From Pseudomonas sp. CFII64 (GTDB taxonomy: Bacteria > Pseudomonadota > Gammaproteobacteria > Pseudomonadales > Pseudomonadaceae): 64,000 nt of DNA. Every line of letters begins with the position of its first letter. Position 1 is the first letter of the stretch. The position numbers and the translations under genes are program-made. The notes under the pieces are model-generated. The model was not told the DNA's origin. It saw only the letters and a program-made list of their open reading frames with translations, and made no database searches. The DNA is taken from positions 62,001 through 126,000 of the forward strand of contig NZ_ATLO01000028.1 in the NCBI RefSeq assembly GCF_000416235.1. Reading direction: 5' to 3'. Shown here one piece after another: positions 46,222 through 54,048 of the stretch.

Positions 46222-46854
46222 TCAGGCAGGCAATAAACCGATCAGCAGGCGCAAGCCGAACGCGATCATGAACAGGCCGGTAATGATGTCGATGGCCTTT
46301 TTCATGCGCTGATAACGCTGTTGCACCGCCGGAATAGAGAACAGCGTCGCCAGCAAGACAAACCAGGAAATCGCCAGCACGGCGATGATCGATACCCCGG
46401 CCGTGCGCACCCACATCGGCAGGCCTGGCGTGGTCACGGTGGTGAACACGCTGGTGTAAAACGCCAGCGCCTTGGGGTTGGTCAGGTTGGTCAGCAGCCC
46501 GAAGTGATAGGCCCGGCGCAGGCTGCCAATGCCGAGCGCGGCAATGTTGCGCGGTGCGGGCTGGCTGCCAGCGTTGCGCAGGCTTTTGCTGCCCAGCCAG
46601 GTCAGATAAATCCCGCCCAGCAGTTGCAGGGCCGGTTGCAGCCAGGGCAACTGCTGAAACATCAGGCCCAGACCTGTTGCCGCCAGCAGTGCCCAGATAA
46701 TGCTGCCCGAGGCAACGCCAAGCCCGGCGCAGATCCCCTGCTGCCGGGACTGACTGAACGACAGTTGGGTGATGACCAGGAAATTCGGGCCGGGACTGAT
46801 AATCAAGACAATGAAAGCGCCGGCGAGCGCCGTCAGCAACGTGATCTCGGACAT
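46222..46854 (-). CDS. LysE/RhtB-family amino-acid exporter
   Basis: 210 residues with five or six membrane helices and the family signatures ISPGPNFLVITQLS near the N-terminus and NLTNPKALAFYTSVF in the middle. LysE-type proteins export amino acids and close analogues across the inner membrane. Embedded in the biosynthetic operon, it is the best candidate for product export or self-protection, which suggests that the product is amino-acid-like. AAGGA precedes the start. Confidence 0.87.
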   Translation of the reverse strand: MSEITLLTALAGAFIVLIISPGPNFLVITQLSFSQSRQQGICAGLGVASGSIIWALLAATGLGLMFQQLPWLQPALQLLGGIYLTWLGSKSLRNAGSQPAPRNIAALGIGSLRRAYHFGLLTNLTNPKALAFYTSVFTTVTTPGLPMWVRTAGVSIIAVLAISWFVLLATLFSIPAVQQRYQRMKKAIDIITGLFMIAFGLRLLIGLLPA

Positions 46855-46906
46855 GGAGATGATCCTTTCGGGTAGGGTTTAAGTTGATTGCGGTACGGGA
46901 GTTCAG

Positions 46907-48544
46907 TCAGGTGGTGAGTTGTTCGCAGGCGAGGTCGACCTCCAGGGCGGCGAGGCACGACTCAACCGCGCTACGCGCTTGCAGCAATGCCTGGCAGGCG
47001 GGATCTGGCGTCGGCACGTAATGGTTGTAGAACGTGCTGCCCTCCACCGTCGGTCCCAGAACCCACAGACGCGGCTCGACACGGCCGTCGCTGCCAATCG
47101 CGCGGTTTTGCCGGTCGACTTCGATGCCGTCGGCGGGATACGGATGGGCCCGGCGCACCCGTCCTTGCCTGAGCAAGTCATCGAGCAGCGCCGACCGGCC
47201 GCCTGAAAGTCCGCTGTGTGCAGTCCGCGCCTTGATCAGCGCATCGAACGTAATTCCCGGCCCATGGATTTGCAGGGGCGCAAGCACCCTCACAATCCCG
47301 GCGTCCATCAGTGCGAGCAAATCTTCGTAGCGTTCCTGCTGCGGACCGCCCACCAGACGATTACCCAGCGCCGCCCATTGGTTATAAAAGGCTTGGATCG
47401 AGGCGTCCGTCAGGCCTTTGTGGTCGACTGCCAGACGCAACACATCCCGACAGTCGCGCCACACTTCCAGCGCTTGCGTCAGCGGGCTCGCGGCCGTGCC
47501 TTGGCGACTGCGCAGCAGATCGGCTTCGATCCACTGGCGAAACCATTGCTCATAAGCGCCAGGCTCGCCCTGCCAGGGCTCGATCTGCAAATGAATTTTG
47601 GGATCGAACGACCCGCACCTGCTGCGCATTTCGGCCTCAATCAGTGGCAGCACTTGCTTCACGAAATCCAGACGCCCATCGAGGCTTTCCCGTCTCAAGG
47701 CGCGGATCGCCGCCGGGGTAAAAAACCTTGGCGGTGCAGGCGCAGGTTGACCGGGCTGCCATTGCGGCCGTGCATGAAACGGCAGGCCGCTGCGCGAGAA
47801 CAGATAGATCTGTGGCTCGCGGCCCGAAGGCTGATACCGCCAGCCGCAGACGCTGTTGTCCCGGACATAGCGCCCGCCGAGTCCCTGGGTCAGCTCTGCC
47901 AGAGTGTCCATCGCCGTCAGGCCCAGGCCTTCGATGGCGACGCGCCGTCCAGTCACCGCCTCACACTCGCGCGGCGCATGGCCGGTGGTGAGGAACACAC
48001 CATCGACAGCCATTTGCTGTCCATTGCCGCAGGTCAGCTGAAAGCCAGGCTCCCCCGCGCTCGGGCAGCAACCGACTATTGATTCCCGGTGATGACGTAC
48101 CTGGACATGGGCCGGACATAACGCCAGCAAGTAGCGGTAGCTGTCCTGCAAATAGCGCCCGAGCAACCGACGCGGCGCGAAGTCACCAAACTCGACCGGC
48201 CTGCCCGCCGCGTCCAGGTGCCCGCGCTCATCGAGTCGCACGTTGTGAGTGGCGCACCATTGCAGGAATGTCAGGCCTGCGGGTTGATCCGGCAGTGAGG
48301 CAGGGAATGCGGCGGAGAACGCCGAAATCTGCCCGGCCATGGTGTTGAGCATCAGGTAATCCGGCTGTTCTGGCCGATGCAGGCCGCTGCCGGGTGTCTG
48401 CGGATCGAATACCTCGACCAGCAGTCGTCGCTGGGGATTTCTGTGCGCCAGACCAATCAGCTGTTCCAGGATGCTCAGGCCTCGGGAACCCATGCCGACG
48501 ATCGCCACACGCTGGACGTTGCGCACTGCATGCAGGGCGCTCAC
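46907..48544 (-). CDS. FAD/NAD(P)-binding flavoprotein (NAD_binding_9-like), function unknown
   Basis: 545 residues. The N-terminal dinucleotide motif reads RVAIVGMGSRGLSILEQLIG, followed by the FDPQTPGSGLHRPEQPDYLMLNT segment typical of the PF13454-type FAD-NAD(P)-binding proteins, a second motif at VDGVFLTTGHAPR and a C-terminal GPTVEGSTFYNHYVPTPD segment with conserved aromatics. Some such proteins are monooxygenases or oxidases in natural-product clusters. It starts with GTG, overlapping the stop of the diaminopropionate synthase gene by four bases (48541-48544), so it is translationally tied to it. The reaction is unknown. Confidence 0.75.
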   Translation of the reverse strand: MSALHAVRNVQRVAIVGMGSRGLSILEQLIGLAHRNPQRRLLVEVFDPQTPGSGLHRPEQPDYLMLNTMAGQISAFSAAFPASLPDQPAGLTFLQWCATHNVRLDERGHLDAAGRPVEFGDFAPRRLLGRYLQDSYRYLLALCPAHVQVRHHRESIVGCCPSAGEPGFQLTCGNGQQMAVDGVFLTTGHAPRECEAVTGRRVAIEGLGLTAMDTLAELTQGLGGRYVRDNSVCGWRYQPSGREPQIYLFSRSGLPFHARPQWQPGQPAPAPPRFFTPAAIRALRRESLDGRLDFVKQVLPLIEAEMRSRCGSFDPKIHLQIEPWQGEPGAYEQWFRQWIEADLLRSRQGTAASPLTQALEVWRDCRDVLRLAVDHKGLTDASIQAFYNQWAALGNRLVGGPQQERYEDLLALMDAGIVRVLAPLQIHGPGITFDALIKARTAHSGLSGGRSALLDDLLRQGRVRRAHPYPADGIEVDRQNRAIGSDGRVEPRLWVLGPTVEGSTFYNHYVPTPDPACQALLQARSAVESCLAALEVDLACEQLTT

Positions 48545-50571
48545 CAGCGGTTCGACTCAAAGAAGAAGTCCGCAACCGGCAGCGCCTTGCCTTGGGCGAT
48601 GGCCGAATCGTAAACCCGCTTGCCCACCGCCAGATCCAGCACGCCGAGGCCAAAGGGTGAAAAGATCGTCGGTCGATCAGGGCTGAGTTCCACCTGGCCG
48701 AGCATCAATTGCGCCAGGGTGCCGGTGATGAACGAGCGATCTTCATACTGCTGCACAGCCAGGTGCGGCGAGGTCTGGGCCTTGAGGCAGTGCTCGATGT
48801 CGTCCAGAACGTTATTGGCCTGGGCGATGATGCCCGGCCCGAGATCACGCAGAGAAATGTTCAGTACCAGTTGGTCAGGGCGAAACCTGTGCTGCAGCAC
48901 ATATGGCGCGGGCGCGGTCGTCGCGAACAGCACCATGTCGGCAAGCAAGGCCTCTTGCAGTTCGACGCGCTCAGCGGGCAACTGATGCTGGGTGCTGACA
49001 TGCAGCAACAGCGCGTCCGCCGATTCTGCGTGCAGATCACACACCTGCACCGCGCCAATCTCCCAGCCATCGCTGACAAACAGGTCGAGAATGGTCCGGG
49101 AGATAAAACCCGCGCCGACGATAGCCAGACGACCGACTTTACGTGGGTGCCGGTTCAGCCAGCGCGCCGCCAATACCGCCGACGCCGCCGTGCGCATAGC
49201 GCTGATGCGCGAGGCTTCAAGGCAGGCGTAGGCGTAACCGGTATCCGGCCGATTGAGGATGAGCACCGCCGACGCCCGTTGCAGGCCGGAGTCTAGATTG
49301 CCCGGAAAGCTGGAAATCCACTTGATGCCACTCACCGGCTGGGCGCCCGAGACGCTGGCGGGCAAGGCAATGATCCGATTCGCCGGTGCCTCGGGGAACC
49401 GCAAGAAGTAGCTGTCCGGGTTGATCGAACGCCCGGCTTGGTGCTCCAGATAAGCGCGTTCGACATCTTCAATGCAGGCGCAGGGATCAGCCGCCAGAAT
49501 CTGTGCCACCACTTTGCCGTCCACCACATGGAAAGGTGCCTGCCTGATACGCGCGGCGCGCAGGTCAGTGGTCCAGCCGGATTCGATGTGCAAGTCATCC
49601 AGCCTGGTTTGCAACACCGCTTTGCCAAAACGCTGCTCGACCCATTGATCGTCATACAGGGTGTCGAGATAGCGCTCGCCCCAATCCGGCGACAAGGCCA
49701 CCACCACGGAACCCGGCTCGATTCGCTCGCGCCAGGCATGCACGGCACAGATCACCGTCGCTGTAGAGCCGCCGACCAAAAGCCCCTTGTGGCGCGCCAA
49801 CAGCCGACACATAGCCACGGTGCGCGCTTCAGGAACCATCTCCAGATAATCAATACCTTCAGCGCTGAAGATCGGCGGTCGCTGACTGGTGCCCAAACCG
49901 GGGATGAAACGGCGGCTGGGCGGCGTGTCGAAGGTCACCGAGCCCACACTGTCGACGGCAATGATCGTCGTAGTCGGATGATGCTTCTGGAAATACTGCA
50001 CACACCCCATCAGCGTGCCGGTGGTTCCTGCGCCGATGAACAGATAGTCCACATGGCCGAAACGCTGGGCAATGGAACGCGCCGTGGTGCGCGCATGGAC
50101 TCGGGGATTGGCGGCGTTTTCGTATTGATTGAGCCAGACCAGCCGGGGATCGGTGCCGAGCATGCTGCGAATCAGCGCGATGCGCGTGCCGAGGAACCCG
50201 CCGTTGGCGTCCGGCTCGTCCACCTGGATAACATCAGCGCCGTAACAACGCATCATGCGGATGTTGTGATCGGAACTATTGGGGTCGACCACGCAGGTAA
50301 AGCTGATGCCGCGTTCGGCGCAGATCATCGCCAGCGCCACGCCCAGATTGCCGGATGACGATTCGATCAGCCGGGTATCCGCCGTGATAAGCCCCCTGCC
50401 CTGCAAATCATCGATCAGGCCGACGGCGGTCTTGAGCTTGATGGAGCCCGCCGGGTTAAGCGATTCCATCTTCAGGAAAAACGGTTGGCCCAGCCCCGAG
50501 ACTTTAAGAAAAGCCTGGTCGTGAACGATATCGGAGATGTTTTCGTACATGCTTTCGTCCATGGCGATCAC
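48541..50571 (-). CDS. Fused SbnA-SbnB: L-2,3-diaminopropionate synthase
   Basis: 676 residues. Residues about 1-330 are SbnA-like (PLP-dependent, cysteine-synthase fold): PLP lysine in AGSIKLKTA, LIESSSGNLGVALAM, CVVDPNSS, EPDANGGFLGTRIA, GAGTTGTLMG. Residues about 345-676 are SbnB-like (ornithine-cyclodeaminase fold): KWISSFPGN, AIVGAGFISRTILDLF, RDLGPGII. In staphyloferrin B and related pathways SbnA joins O-phosphoserine and glutamate, and SbnB oxidatively releases L-2,3-diaminopropionate and 2-oxoglutarate. Here both steps are in one chain. A GTG at 50571 immediately follows the hydroxylase stop; ATGs at 50562 and 50550 are alternatives. It supplies Dap to the cluster. Confidence 0.88.
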   Translation of the reverse strand: MIAMDESMYENISDIVHDQAFLKVSGLGQPFFLKMESLNPAGSIKLKTAVGLIDDLQGRGLITADTRLIESSSGNLGVALAMICAERGISFTCVVDPNSSDHNIRMMRCYGADVIQVDEPDANGGFLGTRIALIRSMLGTDPRLVWLNQYENAANPRVHARTTARSIAQRFGHVDYLFIGAGTTGTLMGCVQYFQKHHPTTTIIAVDSVGSVTFDTPPSRRFIPGLGTSQRPPIFSAEGIDYLEMVPEARTVAMCRLLARHKGLLVGGSTATVICAVHAWRERIEPGSVVVALSPDWGERYLDTLYDDQWVEQRFGKAVLQTRLDDLHIESGWTTDLRAARIRQAPFHVVDGKVVAQILAADPCACIEDVERAYLEHQAGRSINPDSYFLRFPEAPANRIIALPASVSGAQPVSGIKWISSFPGNLDSGLQRASAVLILNRPDTGYAYACLEASRISAMRTAASAVLAARWLNRHPRKVGRLAIVGAGFISRTILDLFVSDGWEIGAVQVCDLHAESADALLLHVSTQHQLPAERVELQEALLADMVLFATTAPAPYVLQHRFRPDQLVLNISLRDLGPGIIAQANNVLDDIEHCLKAQTSPHLAVQQYEDRSFITGTLAQLMLGQVELSPDRPTIFSPFGLGVLDLAVGKRVYDSAIAQGKALPVADFFFESNRW

Positions 50572-51891
50572 TCACTGAGCCAGCGCAGGTTGAGGATGGT
50601 TTTGCGCCTGAACAGCCTGGTGCAGGCCATTGGCGATACGCTCGGCGCGCAAGGCCATGAGTGAGAACGACTGGCTGTCGCTGATGCCGTGGCTGCGTTC
50701 GGAAAGGCCGTTGACCCACAGGCTCACGTCGCAATTGCCTTGGGTGGCGACGTTGTAATCGCGATCGATCACCAGCCCGTCGTCCACGTCGGCCTTGAGC
50801 CAGGGTTGCAGGTTGCTCAGCAGCGGCGGCATCAGATACTGCTGATACCCGGTGCCGAGCACGATGACGTCGACTTCCAGCATTTCACTGCGCTGGCTGA
50901 AGGTATCGGTCAGGGTCACGCGATAACCCGCTTCGCCGTGTTCGACGTTGGTAATCGCGCGGTAGGCGTAGCTGTGAAGACGTTGGCGGCCGACGATGGA
51001 GTCTTCGTATATCAGCGAGAACAGCTTCTGGCTTTCATCCGGATCAATTCCGGCATAGTTGGTGGAGCGGCTCCAGGCGAGGAACTGATGTCGGGCCGCG
51101 GCATCGAGGCTATGGAAATAGTCCACGTGATCCGGGGCGAATACCCGGTTGGGAAACTGCCCCAGTTGGGTCAGCTTGAATCCCGCCGAGCGATGTACGG
51201 AATGCACTTGGATGGCGTTGTCACGGCCGGTCAGTTCCAGCACCGATTCACTCGCGCTTTGCCCCGAGCCGATCACCATCCAGCGTTTGGGCAATGTCTG
51301 GCCAAAGGCTTGCAGACGGGTCAGAAACTGCGAGGTATGAAACAGCGTTGGCCCCAACAGCGCCTGAAATTGCTCCGGTACGCGTGGCGCGGTGCCGCTC
51401 GACAGCACGACATTGCGCGTTATGAAGCTGCCCTGCGCGGTTTCAATGCGGACCTGGCTCAGGCGGCCTTCGCGAATGATCGGCAGGATTTCACTCACCG
51501 GCGTGTCGAAGTGGGTGTGGCTGTTGACCTGCTCTGCGACCCAGCTGACGTAGTCCGACCATTCGTGACGGCTGGCCGGGCGACCGAGCAAGCCGAAGTC
51601 GAACAGACGCCCGCGTGCTTTCAGGTACATGGCAAACGAGAACCGGCTGCGGGGGTTGCGCGGCGTTACCAGATCACGAAAAACGTGATGATTGATGTCG
51701 GTGCCAGCCAGCAAAAGCTCGCGGTGCCACTGGGTATCGTGCGCGGCTTCCAGATAGCGCACTGACAGCTTTGCCAGCGGCGCGTCCACTTCCTGCGCGT
51801 CGGCGAAGACGCAGGACAGCGCGATGCCAGCGGGTCCGAAGCCAATACATAGGGCGTCCGCATGAACGGCGCCAGCGGGTGAATCAGACAT
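50572..51891 (-). CDS. SidA/IucD/PvdA-family N-hydroxylating monooxygenase
   Basis: 439 residues: FAD motif CIGFGPAGIALSCV, the LLLAGTDINHHVFRDLVTPRNPRS segment of lysine/ornithine N-hydroxylases, NADPH motif VIGSGQSASESVLEL and the late ATG-like motif LGTGYQQYLMPPL. These enzymes hydroxylate the side-chain amine of ornithine, lysine or a shorter diamine. No siderophore synthetase is nearby. With the cupin and MetRS-like genes upstream, the hydroxylamine is more likely an N-N-bond precursor. Its substrate could be lysine, or the diaminopropionate made by the next gene. Confidence 0.88.
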   Translation of the reverse strand: MSDSPAGAVHADALCIGFGPAGIALSCVFADAQEVDAPLAKLSVRYLEAAHDTQWHRELLLAGTDINHHVFRDLVTPRNPRSRFSFAMYLKARGRLFDFGLLGRPASRHEWSDYVSWVAEQVNSHTHFDTPVSEILPIIREGRLSQVRIETAQGSFITRNVVLSSGTAPRVPEQFQALLGPTLFHTSQFLTRLQAFGQTLPKRWMVIGSGQSASESVLELTGRDNAIQVHSVHRSAGFKLTQLGQFPNRVFAPDHVDYFHSLDAAARHQFLAWSRSTNYAGIDPDESQKLFSLIYEDSIVGRQRLHSYAYRAITNVEHGEAGYRVTLTDTFSQRSEMLEVDVIVLGTGYQQYLMPPLLSNLQPWLKADVDDGLVIDRDYNVATQGNCDVSLWVNGLSERSHGISDSQSFSLMALRAERIANGLHQAVQAQNHPQPALAQ

Positions 51892-51953
51892 ATGAAGTAC
51901 CCATCCATAGAGTTGGAATTGTTTTGGTGCTGTTATCGAAAGTCAGAGCAACG

Positions 51954-52901
51954 TCAGTCGGCGATGGGCATTAGTCCTGTCGGGCCGACCTGCCAAAGGC
52001 GGGTGCGAGCGCCCCGGTATTCGCCCTGATCGAAGCTGACCGGGCCCAGCGGCGTCGTAAACGTCTGGTGATTCAAGGCATGCAGCAGTTCGGTCGGTCG
52101 CCATGCGCGCCGGGCCAATTGGGCCAATACGTGAAACATCAGCAGGCTTTCGCGCCAGTAGGTTTCCGGTGCAGCGCCGAACAGCGCATGGTGCGCGATG
52201 GATTCGCTGGCCGAAGACCGGGACGCACCGAAACCAATCACGTAGGTATTGGCGTCCTGTGCTGCGGCGTTGCCCAGATAAGGCGAAGCGGCGTCGTCGG
52301 TGAGCACCAGTGCTCGCTGGCTGCCGCTGCGGCGCCGTGCATGCCAGTGCTCGCGGCTGCTGGCCAGACGTCCGGCAAACACTTCCACCTGCGCTTGTTC
52401 GCGGGCGATGGTGCGACGTATCCCGGCATCGCTGGCGGCTTGAGCAATGACTTTGGCCAGCGCTTGCCCGTGGGCGCTGGGGTCAGCGTCGATATGCACG
52501 CAGTTCCATTGCCTGCGCCTGAGCCAGGCGACCAGATCTTTGGCCAAATGCCGGTCCGCAGGGCAAAAGCGAAAGACATTGGGATTGTCCAGGGTCAGGC
52601 AATCAATGGTGGCTGCCGGGCTTAGCAAGCCGATGCCGGCCTGCCGATAGATATCCGCAGCCACCATGGCCGCGTCGGAGGAAAAGTGCCCGATAACCAG
52701 ATCCACTTTGGCAGCGACCATTTGCCGGGCCACTTGCGCTGCGCGTTCGGCATTGGCGCCGTCATCGCAAAACTGCCAGTGCACCCGGTCAAAACCCGGT
52801 ATGCCGTTGCGCGCCACGCTCATCGCCCGCAGAAAGGTTCGGGCGTGGGGGGTGTCCGCTGGATCGAACAGCGCGCTGACGCCAACCTTGAACCGGCTCA
52901 T
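51954..52901 (-). CDS. Periplasmic-binding-protein fold without signal peptide (Leu/Ile/Val-receptor type)
   Basis: 315 residues resembling type I binding proteins of branched-chain amino-acid importers: VGVSALFDPADTPHARTFLRAM, VDLVIGHFSSDAAMVAADIYRQAGIGLLSPAAT, NVFRFCPADRHLAKDLVAWL, and the C-terminal NHQTFTTPLGPVSFDQGEYRG. The first lobe starts directly at residue 3 with no export signal, and no ABC permease or ATPase is near, so it should be cytoplasmic, like the amide sensor AmiC. It may sense or carry an intermediate, or have a catalytic role. The ATGA at 52898-52901 overlaps the stop of the upstream flavoprotein; a longer open frame upstream is the shadow of that gene. Confidence 0.8.
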   Translation of the reverse strand: MSRFKVGVSALFDPADTPHARTFLRAMSVARNGIPGFDRVHWQFCDDGANAERAAQVARQMVAAKVDLVIGHFSSDAAMVAADIYRQAGIGLLSPAATIDCLTLDNPNVFRFCPADRHLAKDLVAWLRRRQWNCVHIDADPSAHGQALAKVIAQAASDAGIRRTIAREQAQVEVFAGRLASSREHWHARRRSGSQRALVLTDDAASPYLGNAAAQDANTYVIGFGASRSSASESIAHHALFGAAPETYWRESLLMFHVLAQLARRAWRPTELLHALNHQTFTTPLGPVSFDQGEYRGARTRLWQVGPTGLMPIAD

Positions 52902-54034
52902 GGCTGCACGCTCGACAAGCTGCCCGCGCGGCCCATCGCTCGATTCGGCGACAACGCCGACCAGCTGCCATCCGCGTCCTGATGGCGCAAGTGCCGCTGC
53001 AGCTGCTCGAAGGCAATCTGCGCGATTCCCGGCGCCAGTTTGAAGCCCAGGCCACACAAGCCTGTTGCCAGATAAATCGGGCTTTGCTCGTTGCAAAAGC
53101 CCACCAGCGGCCGACCGTCCACGCTGTAGCTGTCGAAGCCTGGCAGCACGTCGAGCACCGCTGGGTCGTTGGTGCCAAGCAGGTGTTGCACCCGCTCCCG
53201 TGCGTCTTGCTGATTGCGAACATCGGGCCGCCCGAGATGTTCAGGAAACTCGCCCAGCTCGCGCAATCCACATCCGGCTTGCACCAGATGGCGACTCAGC
53301 GGAATGGCATATGCCTGGGTTTCGCTGTCGATGATCGGCATGCTGCAACCGCTGGCGGTGACGACCCGCGCCAAGGGAATCGAGCGGGTTTGCAATTGCA
53401 GTTCGGGCACGAGACGTCGGCTCCAGGCGCCTGCGGCAACCACCACCGCCTGACAGCGCAACGTTGCAGCGCCCAGATCAACATGGGCCTGGTGCCGCGA
53501 GCGACATTCAATGGCCTTGACCGCGCAGTGCTCCAGCAACAAACCGTCCCGGCGTACGCAATCGGCCAGCAACGCGGTTGCCAGGCGAACATTGCCGACG
53601 CACGCCTGGGGTTCATACAGATTCACCCGTTCCATGCTCGCAGCCTGGGGAAAATGCTCATTGCTGAGCTCTTCACTGGAGATCAGACGCATCGGATAGT
53701 GCGCGCTGGCGTGCTCTTCAATGGCCCGGGAAATCCGCTCCTGCTGGTCCAGCCCCGCTCGATACAGCACGCCGCTGCGACGCAAGGCGCGGGCATAAGT
53801 GCGGGCGAAAATCCCCTCGCGCATCAACCCAATGGAATAGGCGGCCAACTCCATCAGCAGCGGATCCGGGTCGTATAAACGCACCAGACCACCGGATAAC
53901 GCACTGGCGCCGCTGGCCGCGCTGCCGTCCTTGTCAATCAATGCCACGGAAATTCCGGCGCGGCACAGCCTGGCCGCGATACTCGCGCCGATAATGCCGG
54001 CACCTATCACGGCAACCTGGTAATCCATGAACAT
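52898..54034 (-). CDS. Glycine/D-amino-acid-oxidase-like FAD oxidoreductase (DAO family)
   Basis: 378 residues with an N-terminal FAD-binding motif (VAVIGAGIIGASIAARLC), SALSGGLVRLYD near the flavin, and the C-terminal DAO segment DVLPGFDSYSVDGRPLVGF then LATGLCGLGFKLAPGIAQ. DAO-type flavoenzymes oxidise C-N bonds of secondary or primary amines. In known hydrazine pathways a homologue cleaves the lysine-derived hydrazine to release a smaller hydrazino acid and a semialdehyde, which would suit this operon with its alcohol dehydrogenase. The start at 54034 (or 54028) is 14 bases after the MetRS-like stop. Confidence 0.83.
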   Translation of the reverse strand: MFMDYQVAVIGAGIIGASIAARLCRAGISVALIDKDGSAASGASALSGGLVRLYDPDPLLMELAAYSIGLMREGIFARTYARALRRSGVLYRAGLDQQERISRAIEEHASAHYPMRLISSEELSNEHFPQAASMERVNLYEPQACVGNVRLATALLADCVRRDGLLLEHCAVKAIECRSRHQAHVDLGAATLRCQAVVVAAGAWSRRLVPELQLQTRSIPLARVVTASGCSMPIIDSETQAYAIPLSRHLVQAGCGLRELGEFPEHLGRPDVRNQQDARERVQHLLGTNDPAVLDVLPGFDSYSVDGRPLVGFCNEQSPIYLATGLCGLGFKLAPGIAQIAFEQLQRHLRHQDADGSWSALSPNRAMGRAGSLSSVQP

Positions 54035-54048
54035 CGCGTTCCAACCTG

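Noticed and set aside
47216..48082. 288-codon open frame on the plus strand
   Set aside because: It is antisense to the FAD/NAD(P) protein; no domain seen and no promoter or ribosome site.
50572..51891. Interpretation of the N-hydroxylase as a siderophore gene
   Set aside because: No NRPS, IucA/IucC-type synthetase, siderophore receptor or acyltransferase is present in the window; the cupin and MetRS-like neighbours give a better explanation.
52902..53096. N-terminal extension of the binding-protein-fold gene
   Set aside because: These 65 codons lie inside the DAO gene and read as out-of-frame sequence; the ATG at 52901 with a four-base overlap gives the conserved first strand.
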